In this document: piece by piece, positions 16,808 through 26,110 of the stretch
Numbering within the stretch: position 1 is the stretch's first letter
Layout: every line of letters begins with the position of its first letter
Source of the DNA: Roseivirga sp.
Lineage (GTDB): Bacteria; Bacteroidota; Bacteroidia; Cytophagales; Cyclobacteriaceae
Direction: 5' to 3'
DNA: 38,615 nucleotides
Assembly (NCBI GenBank): GCA_029262895.1
Contig: JAJCYM010000008.1
Span: 1 to 38,615 of the forward strand
Notes under the pieces: generated by a model
Seen by the model: only the letters and a program-made list of their open reading frames with translations
Databases searched by the model: none
What the model was told of the DNA's origin: nothing
Position numbers and translations under genes: made by a program

Positions 16808-17374
16808 TTGATATTACTTCTCGATAATTTCGATTCATTTACCTATAATCTGGTCGACTACTTTAATCAACTTGGTATTGAGGTAAGGGTGCACCGCAAC
16901 GATGTGGCCCTTGAGGAAATCACACGACAAGAGTATTCCGGTGTAGTACTTTCTCCCGGTCCTGAAAACCCTGCTAAAGCGGGTTGTCTTATGGAGGTAA
17001 TAGCACATTATGCGGAAAAATTACCGATACTAGGCATTTGCCTAGGACATCAGGCACTAGGTCAATATTTTGGAGCAAACCTGGATAAGGCCATACTACC
17101 CATGCATGGAAAAATATCCAGGCTAGATCGATTCTCCGGTCAGATCTTCACTTCAATTGAAAGTGAATTTAATGTGGTAAGGTATCATTCGCTGGTCCTT
17201 AAAGACATTCCAGTTTGTTTAAATCAAATGGCCCATTCAGCCGAGGGAGAGTTGATGGCATTTGAACATGTCCAATTGCCTATTACCGGTCTTCAATTCC
17301 ATCCTGAAGCGGCCCTTACCGAGCATGGGCTTACCATGTTGTCGAATTGGATTAGATTAAATCATATTGTTTAA
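16808..17374 (+). CDS. Class I glutamine amidotransferase, TrpG/PabA type
   Basis: The 188-residue protein is the glutaminase subunit that feeds ammonia to chorismate-using synthases, either anthranilate synthase (TrpE) or aminodeoxychorismate synthase (PabB). It shows LLDNFDSFTYNL at the start, the nucleophile Cys78 in GICLGHQALG, and His165/Glu167 in FHPE. No trpE, pabB or other trp gene is nearby, so the partner is elsewhere. A lone copy in a housekeeping run fits a PabA or shared role for folate, but this is inference. The start is TTG, 1 bp after the preceding stop. Confidence 0.9.
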   Translation: MILLLDNFDSFTYNLVDYFNQLGIEVRVHRNDVALEEITRQEYSGVVLSPGPENPAKAGCLMEVIAHYAEKLPILGICLGHQALGQYFGANLDKAILPMHGKISRLDRFSGQIFTSIESEFNVVRYHSLVLKDIPVCLNQMAHSAEGELMAFEHVQLPITGLQFHPEAALTEHGLTMLSNWIRLNHIV

Positions 17375-17409
17375 TAATTTTGACCAAGAATTTTTGAATA
17401 TATTGCTTT

Positions 17410-18171
17410 ATGGCACTTGAAATAAAGGAAGACAAAGGATACTCTTATATAGATGAAGGCGCGGGTGAACCCTTAGTGCTTTTGCATGGCCTTTTTGGAG
17501 CACTAAGCAATTGGGAAAGTGTGGTGAATGAGTTCAAATCAAGATATAGAGTGATTATACCTATGCTGCCAATCTATGAAATGCCAATCAAACAGGCTGG
17601 TTTGGACGGTCTGGTGAAGCATGTAGAGGGCTTTGTAAAATTGAAAGGGCTTACAAAAATGAAGCTTATGGGTAATTCCTTAGGTGGACATGTTGGTTTG
17701 ATTTACACATTAGCTCACCCGGAACAAGTCAATGCGCTTATTCTCACAGGAAGTTCAGGGCTATTTGAGAACTCCATGGGCGGCAGCTTCCCAAGGAGAG
17801 GTAGCTATGAATATATAAGGGAACGCGTAGAATACACTTTCTACGATCCCAAAACGGTAACGGAGGAATACGTACAAGAGGTTTTTGACACGACCAAAAG
17901 TATTCCGAAATGTTTGCGCATAGTGGCCATTGCCAAGTCAGCGCAGCGTCATAACATGTCTAAAGAAGTACCCAATATCAAGGTTCCTACGTTACTAGTA
18001 TGGGGTTTAAACGATACAATTACACCACCAATGGTGGCGCATGAGTTTAATCGCCTGATACCCAATACGAAACTTAGGTTTATTGACAAATGTTGTCATG
18101 CCCCTATGATGGAGCACCCTGAGCGATTTAATATTCTATTGGGTGAGTTTTTAGATGAATTGGCAGCATGA
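17410..18171 (+). CDS. Alpha/beta-fold hydrolase
   Basis: The 253-residue protein has HGLFGALSNW (26-35), the nucleophile motif GNSLGG with Ser90, Asp202 in WGLNDTITP and His230 in CCHAPMMEHP, a full catalytic triad. The pattern resembles carboxylesterases and C-C hydrolases of the MhpC/DhmA kind; the substrate is not evident. It overlaps the next gene by 4 bp (ATGA), so it is cotranscribed and translationally coupled with the CBS protein. Its opening motif is like that of the hydrolase at 14198-14968, but the rest of the two proteins is clearly different. Confidence 0.85.
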   Translation: MALEIKEDKGYSYIDEGAGEPLVLLHGLFGALSNWESVVNEFKSRYRVIIPMLPIYEMPIKQAGLDGLVKHVEGFVKLKGLTKMKLMGNSLGGHVGLIYTLAHPEQVNALILTGSSGLFENSMGGSFPRRGSYEYIRERVEYTFYDPKTVTEEYVQEVFDTTKSIPKCLRIVAIAKSAQRHNMSKEVPNIKVPTLLVWGLNDTITPPMVAHEFNRLIPNTKLRFIDKCCHAPMMEHPERFNILLGEFLDELAA

Positions 18172-18833
18172 TCGCAGCAGAGTTGATAAATTATATGATC
18201 CCGCCCTTGAAATTGTCTGACGAGGGGCACAAAGCCATGATTTGGATGGAGGAGCTGCGTACAAATCAGCTTCCTGTGGTGGAGAAGGGAAAATTTCTCG
18301 GCTTTCTATCAGAAGAGATAATTCTGGAGGAAAACAATTCAACACATCGAGTGAGGGATTATGATTTGTATGCCGAAGACTGCTTTGTGTTTGAAAATCA
18401 ACATTTTTATGATGTGATAAAGCTGGCTTCAGAATATGAGGTGCAGCTGGTGGCTGTAATAAGCGAGACTGGAAGTTTTACTGGGGTGATTGCTATTGAA
18501 GATACAATAGCAGCCTTTGCACAAACAACAGCTGTTCAGGTACCTGGCGCCATTGTTGTAATTTCCATGAATCAACGAGACTACTCTTTGGCAGAGATCA
18601 GCAGGTTAGTGGAGGGGGAGCATGCCCAAATTTTGAGCAGTTGTGTAACAAACGACTTCAAAGACCCTTCAAAAGTCAAACTGACCCTTAAAATTAATAA
18701 AACAGACCTTTCACATATTAGCGCTACATTCGAGCGTTTCGGATATAAAATCATCGGGCGTTTTCAAGAGACAGAAGTCAAATCGAACGAAAAAGATCGA
18801 TACGATATGCTCATGAAATACCTTGATATATAA
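18168..18833 (+). CDS. CBS-domain protein with ACT-like C-terminus
   Basis: The 221-residue protein starts with a CBS pair (about 1-130: an MIPPLKLSDEGHKAMIWMEELRTNQLPVV repeat and a second VISETGSFTGVIAIED repeat). A C-terminal region (about 140-215) resembles an ACT-type fold. CBS domains bind adenine nucleotides and act as energy sensors, so a regulatory role is likely, but the target is unknown. It sits between a hydrolase (4-bp overlap) and nadK (17 bp), so it may sense or tune nucleotide metabolism. That link is inference from position. Confidence 0.82.
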   Translation: MIAAELINYMIPPLKLSDEGHKAMIWMEELRTNQLPVVEKGKFLGFLSEEIILEENNSTHRVRDYDLYAEDCFVFENQHFYDVIKLASEYEVQLVAVISETGSFTGVIAIEDTIAAFAQTTAVQVPGAIVVISMNQRDYSLAEISRLVEGEHAQILSSCVTNDFKDPSKVKLTLKINKTDLSHISATFERFGYKIIGRFQETEVKSNEKDRYDMLMKYLDI

Positions 18834-18850
18834 AGCTTAGTCCGCACAGT

Positions 18851-19726
18851 ATGAAAATTGCCATTCACGGTAAAAGCATCACTGACAATATTATCCCTTG
18901 TCTCAATGATATTTTTGAAGCATTGGAGCAACATGATAGCGATGTGGGAATTTCCAGAGACTTTAGCCATCAATTAAGAAAGAACGGTTTCGAATTGGAT
19001 GGGAAGGAAATCTTTGAACAAGGTGATGATATGTCGTCTTACGATTTCATTCTTAGCCTTGGGGGAGATGGTACTATGTTGGACGCAGTTACCTACTCTT
19101 CAAGATCGGAGGTTCCTATAGTTGGAATAAATGCAGGGCGCTTGGGCTTTTTGGCAACCACACCAAAAGATGAAATCTCGAGAGCGATTGAGGATTTGTA
19201 TGCAGGTAATTTCAAAATTGCCTCAAGATCACTTATCCATGTTGACTCTGAGAATGGGCTCTTTAGTCCATTTAATTTTGGACTGAATGAATTGACCATT
19301 GTTAAAAAGGAGACATCATCAATGATTGTTGTCCATACCTACGTTGATGGCGAATTTCTAAACTCCTATTGGGCGGATGGGCTCATAATTTCTACACCAA
19401 CAGGATCCACGGGTTATTCATTAAGCTGTGGTGGGCCCTTGGTTCATCCATTACTCAAAAACTTCATCATCACCCCTGTCAGTCCACACAACCTCAATGT
19501 CAGACCTGTGATTGTATCTGATGAGAGTGTAATCACATTCAAAATTGAGGGTCGAAGCAAGCATTTTATGGTGTCTCTGGACTCGAGATCCCTGAGTGTA
19601 GACGATAGTGCGGAAATATCCGTTAAAAGGGAAGAATTTGAAGCGAAGCTCGTTCAATTTGGAAATTACGAGTACTTCGATACATTAAGAAACAAGTTAA
19701 ATTGGGGCTTTGATGCCCGAAATTGA
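18851..19726 (+). CDS. nadK: NAD kinase
   Basis: NadK phosphorylates NAD to NADP. The 291-residue protein has the catalytic GGDGT (71-75, with Asp73), GINAGRLGFLA, the NELTIVKKE segment and the long motif around DGLIISTPTGSTGYSLSCGGP. Length and motif order are normal. It is 17 bp after the CBS gene and upstream of porG, an order shared by many Bacteroidota. Confidence 0.96.
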   Translation: MKIAIHGKSITDNIIPCLNDIFEALEQHDSDVGISRDFSHQLRKNGFELDGKEIFEQGDDMSSYDFILSLGGDGTMLDAVTYSSRSEVPIVGINAGRLGFLATTPKDEISRAIEDLYAGNFKIASRSLIHVDSENGLFSPFNFGLNELTIVKKETSSMIVVHTYVDGEFLNSYWADGLIISTPTGSTGYSLSCGGPLVHPLLKNFIITPVSPHNLNVRPVIVSDESVITFKIEGRSKHFMVSLDSRSLSVDDSAEISVKREEFEAKLVQFGNYEYFDTLRNKLNWGFDARN

Positions 19727-19812
19727 TTTAACATTATTTAACTGGGAAGCTGAATAGGTATTGTAGCATGTTGGCTAGTTTGCATCATTATATTGAAAAC
19801 AAATGGCTTTCA

Positions 19813-20502
19813 ATGAAAACACTGTTTTCAGGTGTTGTGATTGGTTCTTTGATGTTGTGTTCAACACAAGTCCTCAGCCAAAATTCTGAAATAGGAATGG
19901 AGGTTGGTGTAAATAACTACATGGGGGATTTGGTTCGTGGATATGACCTTGGCAATCACGCATTAGGAGCACAGTTTTTTTGGAGAAAGCATTTGAATGA
20001 TGCATTCAGCATACGGTTGAGCGCTGGAGTTGGTAAACTCAAAGGGCAGGATGATCAGGCCTTTGACGTATTTTCGGCTAATAGAAGTGCCTCATTCGAG
20101 AGCAGCTTTCAGAATGTTGACTTTCATTTTGAGTATCATTTTCTTGACTACAGAAATGAAAAACTACAACAATACTGGACGCCATATTTACTCTTTGGAT
20201 TTGGCCTGTATAACATGGATGGTGAGGATAATTTTGGAAACTCATACGATACCGGAATAAGTTTCAGACTGCCGGTAGGTGTTGGAATCAAATACCGATT
20301 GGACAGAAGATGGACACTGGGGGTGTCAACCTCAGTGATTAAAACCTTTTCTGACGATTTGGATAATGTTTCCCTCTCTAATCAGGCCATCAAAAACTAC
20401 AGAGGTGGTAATCCAAATAATGATGATGTCATGTTTTATACCAGCATTTCTCTTAGCTATACCTTCTACCGAATTGTATGCCCAACCAGTCCATTCCGAT
20501 AG
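19813..20502 (+). CDS. porG: Type IX secretion outer-membrane protein PorG (DUF6089 family)
   Basis: This 229-residue beta-barrel protein has a signal peptide (MKTLFSGVVIGSLMLCSTQVLSQ) and family hallmarks: the start of the mature part EIGMEVGVNNYMGDLV, many alternating aromatic strands, and a final strand FYTSISLSYTFYRI. In Porphyromonas gingivalis PorG is an outer-membrane part of the type IX secretion system and its gene lies just upstream of uppS and bamA, as here. The ATG at 19813 is preferred to an in-frame ATG at 19768 because it starts a clean signal peptide. The assignment rests on fold, position and motif recall, not on a search. Confidence 0.78.
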   Translation: MKTLFSGVVIGSLMLCSTQVLSQNSEIGMEVGVNNYMGDLVRGYDLGNHALGAQFFWRKHLNDAFSIRLSAGVGKLKGQDDQAFDVFSANRSASFESSFQNVDFHFEYHFLDYRNEKLQQYWTPYLLFGFGLYNMDGEDNFGNSYDTGISFRLPVGVGIKYRLDRRWTLGVSTSVIKTFSDDLDNVSLSNQAIKNYRGGNPNNDDVMFYTSISLSYTFYRIVCPTSPFR

Positions 20503-20525
20503 GGCTGATAAAGAAGAGTTTAGGG

Positions 20526-20556
20526 TTTAAAAACCAAATCAGTTTTCGTACCTTCG
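20526..20556 (+). promoter_or_regulatory. Likely promoter of uppS-bamA-ompH
   Basis: TACCTTCG (20549-20556) differs by one base from the TAnnTTTG -7 box, and TTTA (20526-20529) lies 19 bases upstream as a near -33 box. The site falls in the 81 bases between porG and uppS, so the envelope-assembly genes probably have their own promoter here. Confidence 0.45.
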
Positions 20557-20583
20557 CATCTGTTTTTTTCACAGGTGCCTGGA

Positions 20584-21321
20584 ATGAAAGAGAAAGTAGA
20601 TTTGCAAAGACTCCCGAAACACATAGCCGTGATCATGGACGGCAATGGCAGGTGGGCAAAAAAACAAGGCGCAGCAAGAGTTTTTGGACATAAAAGCGCA
20701 ATAAAAGCAGTGCGGGATGTGACGGAGGGTAGTGCTGAAATTGGCGTGGAGTTTTTGACTTTGTATGCCTTTTCTACCGAGAATTGGTCAAGGCCAAAAG
20801 CTGAGGTGAACGCCCTGATGAGACTGTTGATATCAACCATACGATCCGAGATAAGCACCTTAATGGATAATGATATTAAACTTGGTACAATTGGAGATAC
20901 AGAAAGTTTGCCCAAAAGGTGCCAAAATGAACTTAAGGAGGCTATGGAGATTACTTCAGGCAACCAAGGGATGACATTATTTTTGGCGCTTAGCTATAGT
21001 GGCCGATGGGACATTGCAAATGCGGCAAAGGCACTGGCCAGGGAAGTGAAAAATGGAAGCGTGAAATTGGATGAGGTAAACGAAGAAGTATTTGCCAATT
21101 ATTTAAATACTTCAGGGGTACCCGATCCTGAGTTGTTAATAAGAACAAGCGGTGAACAGAGGATTAGCAATTTTCTTCTTTGGCAAATGGCCTACACCGA
21201 ATTTTTTATTACCGATACACTTTGGCCGGATTTTAGAAAAGAAGATCTATATAAAGCGATAGTCTCTTATCAAAATAGAGAAAGACGTTTTGGAATGATT
21301 AGTGAACAAGTGAATAGTTAG
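20584..21321 (+). CDS. uppS: Undecaprenyl diphosphate synthase (isoprenyl transferase)
   Basis: UppS makes the C55 lipid carrier precursor for peptidoglycan and surface polysaccharides by cis-prenyl chain elongation. From the ATG at 20584 it has 245 residues and opens MKEKVDLQRLPKHIAVIMDGNGRWAK, with the catalytic Asp19 in MDGNGRWA. Other signatures are YAFSTENWSRP, the LALSYSGRWD segment and RTSGEQRISNFLLWQ near the end. A GTG three codons upstream is possible. It lies 7 bp before bamA. Confidence 0.96.
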   Translation: MKEKVDLQRLPKHIAVIMDGNGRWAKKQGAARVFGHKSAIKAVRDVTEGSAEIGVEFLTLYAFSTENWSRPKAEVNALMRLLISTIRSEISTLMDNDIKLGTIGDTESLPKRCQNELKEAMEITSGNQGMTLFLALSYSGRWDIANAAKALAREVKNGSVKLDEVNEEVFANYLNTSGVPDPELLIRTSGEQRISNFLLWQMAYTEFFITDTLWPDFRKEDLYKAIVSYQNRERRFGMISEQVNS

Positions 21322-21328
21322 TTTTTAG

Positions 21329-24004
21329 ATGAGAAAGACTTTAGCATTGATGTTGTTGGTAGGCCTGTCAGTTTGTGAATTGATGGGACAGCAGAGGTTT
21401 GGAGTAAATGCTGGTCAGGGAGTTCAAATTGACTATACAAACCCCAAGGTATTCGAAATTGCGGATATCAAGTTCACGGGTTTAAATACCCTGTCCGAAA
21501 GGGCTTTGATCAGCTTTACAAATATTAAGGTAGGGGACAGAATTGCGATTCCTGGTAATGAAATTTCTGAAGCAATTAAAAAACTTTGGGGCCAAGGGAT
21601 CATAGGTGATGTCTCTTTTTGGCTTACTAAAGTGGAAGGTGATAAGGCCTATTTGGAAGTAAGGTTGACTGAACGTCCTCGTGTTTTAAGCTTTAGTTTT
21701 GAAGGGCTCGCTGGATCTGAACGTACTGATTTGGGTAATCAATTAGGGATTGAAGGCAAAGTGGCTAGTGCTCCTTTGATCAAAAATTCCGAGATACTGA
21801 TTCGTAAATCAATGGTAGACAAAGGCTACTTGAATGCAACGGTAAAAACAACCCAGAGTCAGGACACCGCTGTCTCCGATGGCGTTAGGCTTCATTTCGA
21901 GGTCGATAAAAAATCGAAAGTAAAAATAAACAGGATCAACTTTGAGGGCAATGATAACGTCTCCAGGCAACGCTTGAAAAAGACACTTAAGGGGACACAT
22001 GAAAAATCTCGTTTTTGGCTGGTGAACAGACTCGTTGATCAGTTGTTTAAAACTAAGCCGAAAACTATAGTCAACTATGTAGACTCTTCTTATGTGGTAT
22101 CAAAAACGGATTTTAAGAGATTTATAAGCGACAACGTAAAATTGAACTTCCTTCAAGGGTCAAAATTTATTCAAAGTGATTTTGACGATGATAAAAATAC
22201 ACTTCTTAATTTCTATAATTCCAAAGGCTACCGTGATGCTGAAATTTTGAATTCAGAGGTTAAACCCCTGGATGATGATTTTATCAATCTGGATATCAAA
22301 ATAAGCGAAGGTAACCAATACTATATCCGTGATATCGACTGGGTTGGTAATTACAAATACTCAAGTGACACGCTGAGTCAGATTTTGGGTATAAGGAAAG
22401 GTGAAATTTATAATAAGGAGCGCGTTATACAACGAACTGAATATGATGGCCAGCGTGGGGATGATTTAAGCTCCCTTTATATGGATGACGGCTATTTGTT
22501 CTTTAGCCTTGATGTAGCTGAAGTGAGGGTAGAGGGAGATTCTGTTGACCTTGAAATGAGGATTCGTGAAGGAGAACAAGCTACTATTAAGAGAATAATT
22601 CTCAAGGGTAACGATCGTACAAGCGATCATGTTGTGTTGCGAGAAATACGCACATTGCCCGGACAGAAGTTTAGCCGTAAGGCCCTTATTAGAACAAGCC
22701 GTGAATTGGCGCAGCTAGGTTTCTTTGATCCCGAGCAGATTAATCCAAGGCCGATTCCAAACCTGTCTGATGGAACAGTTGATATTGAGTTTGACCTGGT
22801 TGAAAAATCAACGGATCAAATTCAGCTATCAGGTGGTTTTGGTGGACCGTTTGGATTTGTGGGAACCGTGGGTTTGTCATTAAATAATTTTTCCGTTAGA
22901 AATATCGGTAATTGGGATAAATGGAGACCATATCCATCGGGGGATGGACAGCGCTTATCTCTTCAGCTTCAATCCAATGGAAGAAGGTTCAGAAGTACTT
23001 CACTTGTTTTCTCTGAGCCATGGTTAGGAGGTAAAAGGCCAAATAATTTTTCCGTAAGCCTGAACAGCACGGCAAATAGGAACATTGCCTTTGGAACGGA
23101 TCAATTGAACGGGTTCTTGAAGTCCAAAGGTATTACTATAGGGCTAGGAAGAAAGTTACGCTGGCCAGATGATTATTTCCAATTATCCAATAGCCTTTCA
23201 CTTCAAGCTTATGACGTATTCAACTTTGGTAGTGTTCTAGGATTTGCTACGGGTAAATCTACCGCCATAACTTTCAATACCTCAATCAGCAGAAGTAATA
23301 TTGATAACCCGAATTTCCCAAAATTCGGATCCACGTTTGCTTTAAATATTAACATGACCCCCCCATGGTCGTTGTTGCACAAACCAAAATTCGACCCCGA
23401 ACTAAGAGAAGCGGCTGGTGACGAGCCATTGACTCAAGAAGACAAATATGAGTTAGTTGAATATCACAAATGGCTAATGGATGCCTCCTTCTTTTTACCT
23501 CTTCCTGGAAAGTTTGTAATCAATGCCAGGGTTCACTTGGGTTTTATTGGAACATATGGCGACCTCACGGATAGTGGACCATTTGAGAGGTTCTTTCTTG
23601 GAGGCAATGGTTTAAATGGAGGCAACAATTTTGTAATTGGACAGGACATTATTGCGTTAAGGGGTTATGACGATAACAGTATAGTACGAGTTGATCCGGA
23701 AACCGGATTTAGAGGCGGTGTTGTTTTTAACAAGTTTGTGGTGGAGTTGAGGTATCCAATTTCAACAGCCCCAACATCAACCATCTTTATACTCGGTTTT
23801 ATGGAAGCTGGCAATGCCTGGAATAACTATGAAGATTTCACACCACAAGACCTATTTAGGTCAGCAGGTTTTGGAGCAAGAATATTCTTACCGGCATTTG
23901 GTCAGCTAGGAGTGGATTGGGCCTTTGGCTTTGACTCCGATCAAGATTTGAGAATTCAAAGTGGATCACAAGTGCATTTTACTATCGGTCAGCAAATCAG
24001 ATAG
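21329..24004 (+). CDS. bamA: Outer-membrane protein assembly factor BamA
   Basis: BamA inserts beta-barrel proteins into the outer membrane. The 891-residue protein has a signal peptide (about 1-20), a row of POTRA domains (about 40-470) and a C-terminal barrel (about 495-891) with the loop-6 motif ALRGY near residue 775. Length and order suit Bacteroidota BamA. The last residues, HFTIGQQIR, do not end in the aromatic residue usual for barrel C-termini. It is followed 4 bp later by the first of two Skp-like genes. Confidence 0.95.
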   Translation: MRKTLALMLLVGLSVCELMGQQRFGVNAGQGVQIDYTNPKVFEIADIKFTGLNTLSERALISFTNIKVGDRIAIPGNEISEAIKKLWGQGIIGDVSFWLTKVEGDKAYLEVRLTERPRVLSFSFEGLAGSERTDLGNQLGIEGKVASAPLIKNSEILIRKSMVDKGYLNATVKTTQSQDTAVSDGVRLHFEVDKKSKVKINRINFEGNDNVSRQRLKKTLKGTHEKSRFWLVNRLVDQLFKTKPKTIVNYVDSSYVVSKTDFKRFISDNVKLNFLQGSKFIQSDFDDDKNTLLNFYNSKGYRDAEILNSEVKPLDDDFINLDIKISEGNQYYIRDIDWVGNYKYSSDTLSQILGIRKGEIYNKERVIQRTEYDGQRGDDLSSLYMDDGYLFFSLDVAEVRVEGDSVDLEMRIREGEQATIKRIILKGNDRTSDHVVLREIRTLPGQKFSRKALIRTSRELAQLGFFDPEQINPRPIPNLSDGTVDIEFDLVEKSTDQIQLSGGFGGPFGFVGTVGLSLNNFSVRNIGNWDKWRPYPSGDGQRLSLQLQSNGRRFRSTSLVFSEPWLGGKRPNNFSVSLNSTANRNIAFGTDQLNGFLKSKGITIGLGRKLRWPDDYFQLSNSLSLQAYDVFNFGSVLGFATGKSTAITFNTSISRSNIDNPNFPKFGSTFALNINMTPPWSLLHKPKFDPELREAAGDEPLTQEDKYELVEYHKWLMDASFFLPLPGKFVINARVHLGFIGTYGDLTDSGPFERFFLGGNGLNGGNNFVIGQDIIALRGYDDNSIVRVDPETGFRGGVVFNKFVVELRYPISTAPTSTIFILGFMEAGNAWNNYEDFTPQDLFRSAGFGARIFLPAFGQLGVDWAFGFDSDQDLRIQSGSQVHFTIGQQIR

Positions 24005-24008
24005 TGCT

Positions 24009-24533
24009 ATGAATAAAATATTTCTCCCTCTGGCTTTCTTATTGATAATCTCTAACTTTGCCACCGCTCAAAAATTTGGCTACATCAATTCAGAATATAT
24101 TTTAGGCAAAATGCCTGATTACGCTGAAAAACAGCAGGAATTGGAAGCGCTGGCTAAGGAGTATGACAAAGAGGTACGAAGTTTGTATAATGACGCAGAA
24201 GTGATGCGTGCCGAACTAAGAGCCAACAGAGTATTGTATACTCCCGTAATGGTAGAAGAGAAGCAGGCTGAAATTGATAAAAAGGCGCAGGAGGCACTGG
24301 AAAAAAGTACTCAGCTATTTGGTTATGATGGTCTTTACTTCAAAAAACAGAAGGAGCTATTGCAACCATTACGAGAGAAAATGGTGAAGGCTTATGAGGC
24401 CGTATCTAAAAAGTACAAGCTGGATTTGATGCTTGATAAAGCTGCAGATTTGGCCATAGTCTATTCCAATCCAGTGCATGACTATACTGAGTTCGTATTG
24501 GAAGAGCTTGGTTTAGGAGAAACAGAAAATTAA
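24009..24533 (+). CDS. OmpH/Skp-family periplasmic chaperone (first copy)
   Basis: From the ATG at 24009 this 174-residue protein has a signal peptide (MNKIFLPLAFLLIISNFATAQ), then KFGYINSEYILGKMPDY and a long Lys/Glu-rich coiled coil typical of Skp/OmpH. Such chaperones hold unfolded outer-membrane proteins on the way to BamA. It lies 4 bp after bamA and 30 bp before a second family member. A longer frame overlapping bamA from 23961 is not needed. Confidence 0.92.
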   Translation: MNKIFLPLAFLLIISNFATAQKFGYINSEYILGKMPDYAEKQQELEALAKEYDKEVRSLYNDAEVMRAELRANRVLYTPVMVEEKQAEIDKKAQEALEKSTQLFGYDGLYFKKQKELLQPLREKMVKAYEAVSKKYKLDLMLDKAADLAIVYSNPVHDYTEFVLEELGLGETEN

Positions 24534-24563
24534 GAAACTACTTAAATATTAATATTAGGAATT

Positions 24564-25136
24564 ATGAACCGTAAGTTGAAAATGTTGGCAATTATGCTTT
24601 TGGTAAGCGCAACTGCCTTCGCTCAGGACTTAAAAATTGGATATACATCTATTGATTTGATCGTATTCAACATGCCTGAGATGACAGGAATAAATGCAGA
24701 CTTGAGTGTATATCAATCGCAGTTGGCAAGCCAGGTAAATACAAAGCAAACAGAGATTCAAAATAAAATCAATGAATTTCAGACAATGTCGCAACAGCCA
24801 AACGCCAATCAGCTGATTCTTCAGGAAAGACAAAATGAGATCATAAAGTTGCAAGACGATCTTCAGGCATTTTCCCAAAAAGCAGAAGAAGCCTATATAG
24901 CTAAACAGAATGAATCTTACCAGCCTGTATATACTAAGGTGGGCAATGCGATTGAGGAGGTTAGAAAAGAGCAGAGCATTACTCTCGTGATCAATAGCCG
25001 TACTGCTAATGGAGCTCCAATAATTTTGGCGGCAGATGACGCACTTGACATTACCAAAGCTGTTTTAGACAAACTTGGTGTTGATTTACCGGCTGCAGCA
25101 ACAGCCGCTGCTGATTCTACGGGATCTGGCAATTAA
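24564..25136 (+). CDS. OmpH/Skp-family periplasmic chaperone (second copy)
   Basis: This 190-residue protein has a signal peptide (MNRKLKMLAIMLLVSATAFAQ), the start of the mature part DLKIGYTSIDLIVFNMPE, a Gln-rich coiled coil (about 50-125) and an Ala-rich C-terminal tail. It is related to the first copy but clearly diverged, with more Gln and fewer charged residues, which suggests different clients or a mixed trimer. A terminator follows directly. Confidence 0.92.
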   Translation: MNRKLKMLAIMLLVSATAFAQDLKIGYTSIDLIVFNMPEMTGINADLSVYQSQLASQVNTKQTEIQNKINEFQTMSQQPNANQLILQERQNEIIKLQDDLQAFSQKAEEAYIAKQNESYQPVYTKVGNAIEEVRKEQSITLVINSRTANGAPIILAADDALDITKAVLDKLGVDLPAAATAAADSTGSGN

Positions 25137-25156
25137 AAAAACTACATTGTATTAAT

Positions 25157-25190
25157 AAAACCTCTTCAATTGAAGAGGTTTTTTATTTTT
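25157..25190 (+). terminator. Terminator after the ompH genes
   Basis: CCTCTTC (25161-25167) and GAAGAGG (25172-25178) form the core of a perfect palindrome with flanking A and T bases, followed by TTTTTTATTTTT. It closes the bamA-ompH-ompH transcript just before ldcA. Confidence 0.88.
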
Positions 25191-25195
25191 AAGGC

Positions 25196-26110
25196 GTGAT
25201 AACCCCACCATTTTTAAAATCGGGAGATAAAGTAGCCATTGTCGCTCCGGCAAAAAGGCTGCAGTCTGGAATTGAAAAGGCAATTGAGGTCTTAGAGTCT
25301 TGGGGATTGGAGTGTCAGCTTGGGACTCATTTGCAGAAGCAATCCAACCTGTTTGCTGGAACAGATGTTGAACGACAACAAGATCTTCAGCAAGCCTTAG
25401 ATGACCCTGAAATAAAGGCAATTTTGATGGCGCGTGGAGGATATGGGACCACAAGAATTCTAGACGAGCTGGATTTTACAGCTTTTAATAAAAGCCCAAA
25501 GTGGGTTTGTGGATTCAGTGATGTAACGGCTTTATTGCAAGGGTTGGTGAACCTTAAGGTGGCCTGTGTCCATTCCACAGTGCCCGTACTTATGGGCAGA
25601 CCCGACCATCAGAAATCGGACGAAAGCTTGCGCCATGCAATTTTTGGTGATGGACTGTCTTATACCTTTGACACTAATGCAAGGAATCGTCAGGGCACCG
25701 CCACTGGACAAGTCTGTGGAGGCAATGTCTCCATGATATGCAATTCTATAGGAACGACTTCAGAAATAGACACAACCCATAAAATTCTATTTATCGAGGA
25801 TGTAGGAGAGTATTTATACCATCTGGACAGAATGCTTGTACAACTTAAAAGGGCTGGTAAGTTTGAGCAATTGAATGGCCTTATTATAGGAGATTTCAGT
25901 AGCATGAAGGACCACCAGGATACTTTTGGTCTGGAAACTTCCGAAATCATTGCATCACAGATTTCCGGTTATGACTTTCCGGTAGCCTATGGTTTTTCAG
26001 CAGGCCACAGTGCCCCAAATCTGTCACTTTATTTCGGCTTGGAAGCCAAGCTTAGCGTTGAGAAGCAAAAGGCTCAATTAGATTATAAAGCCAGCAAGCA
26101 GTCCGGCTAG
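25196..26110 (+). CDS. ldcA: LD-carboxypeptidase (S66 family, LdcA-like)
   Basis: LdcA removes the terminal D-Ala from tetrapeptides during peptidoglycan recycling. The 304-residue protein has a complete S66 triad: Ser108 in CGFSDVTAL, Glu201 in FIEDVGE and His271 in SAGHSAPN. The start is GTG at 25196, only a few bases after the ompH terminator, so its own promoter is unclear. The 3' end overlaps the convergent chrA gene by 33 bp, with no terminator between them. Confidence 0.93.
   Translation: MITPPFLKSGDKVAIVAPAKRLQSGIEKAIEVLESWGLECQLGTHLQKQSNLFAGTDVERQQDLQQALDDPEIKAILMARGGYGTTRILDELDFTAFNKSPKWVCGFSDVTALLQGLVNLKVACVHSTVPVLMGRPDHQKSDESLRHAIFGDGLSYTFDTNARNRQGTATGQVCGGNVSMICNSIGTTSEIDTTHKILFIEDVGEYLYHLDRMLVQLKRAGKFEQLNGLIIGDFSSMKDHQDTFGLETSEIIASQISGYDFPVAYGFSAGHSAPNLSLYFGLEAKLSVEKQKAQLDYKASKQSG

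Noticed and set aside
17375-17382. TAATTTTG before the hydrolase at 17410
   Set aside because: No -33 partner at the right distance; AT-rich spacers give such matches by chance.
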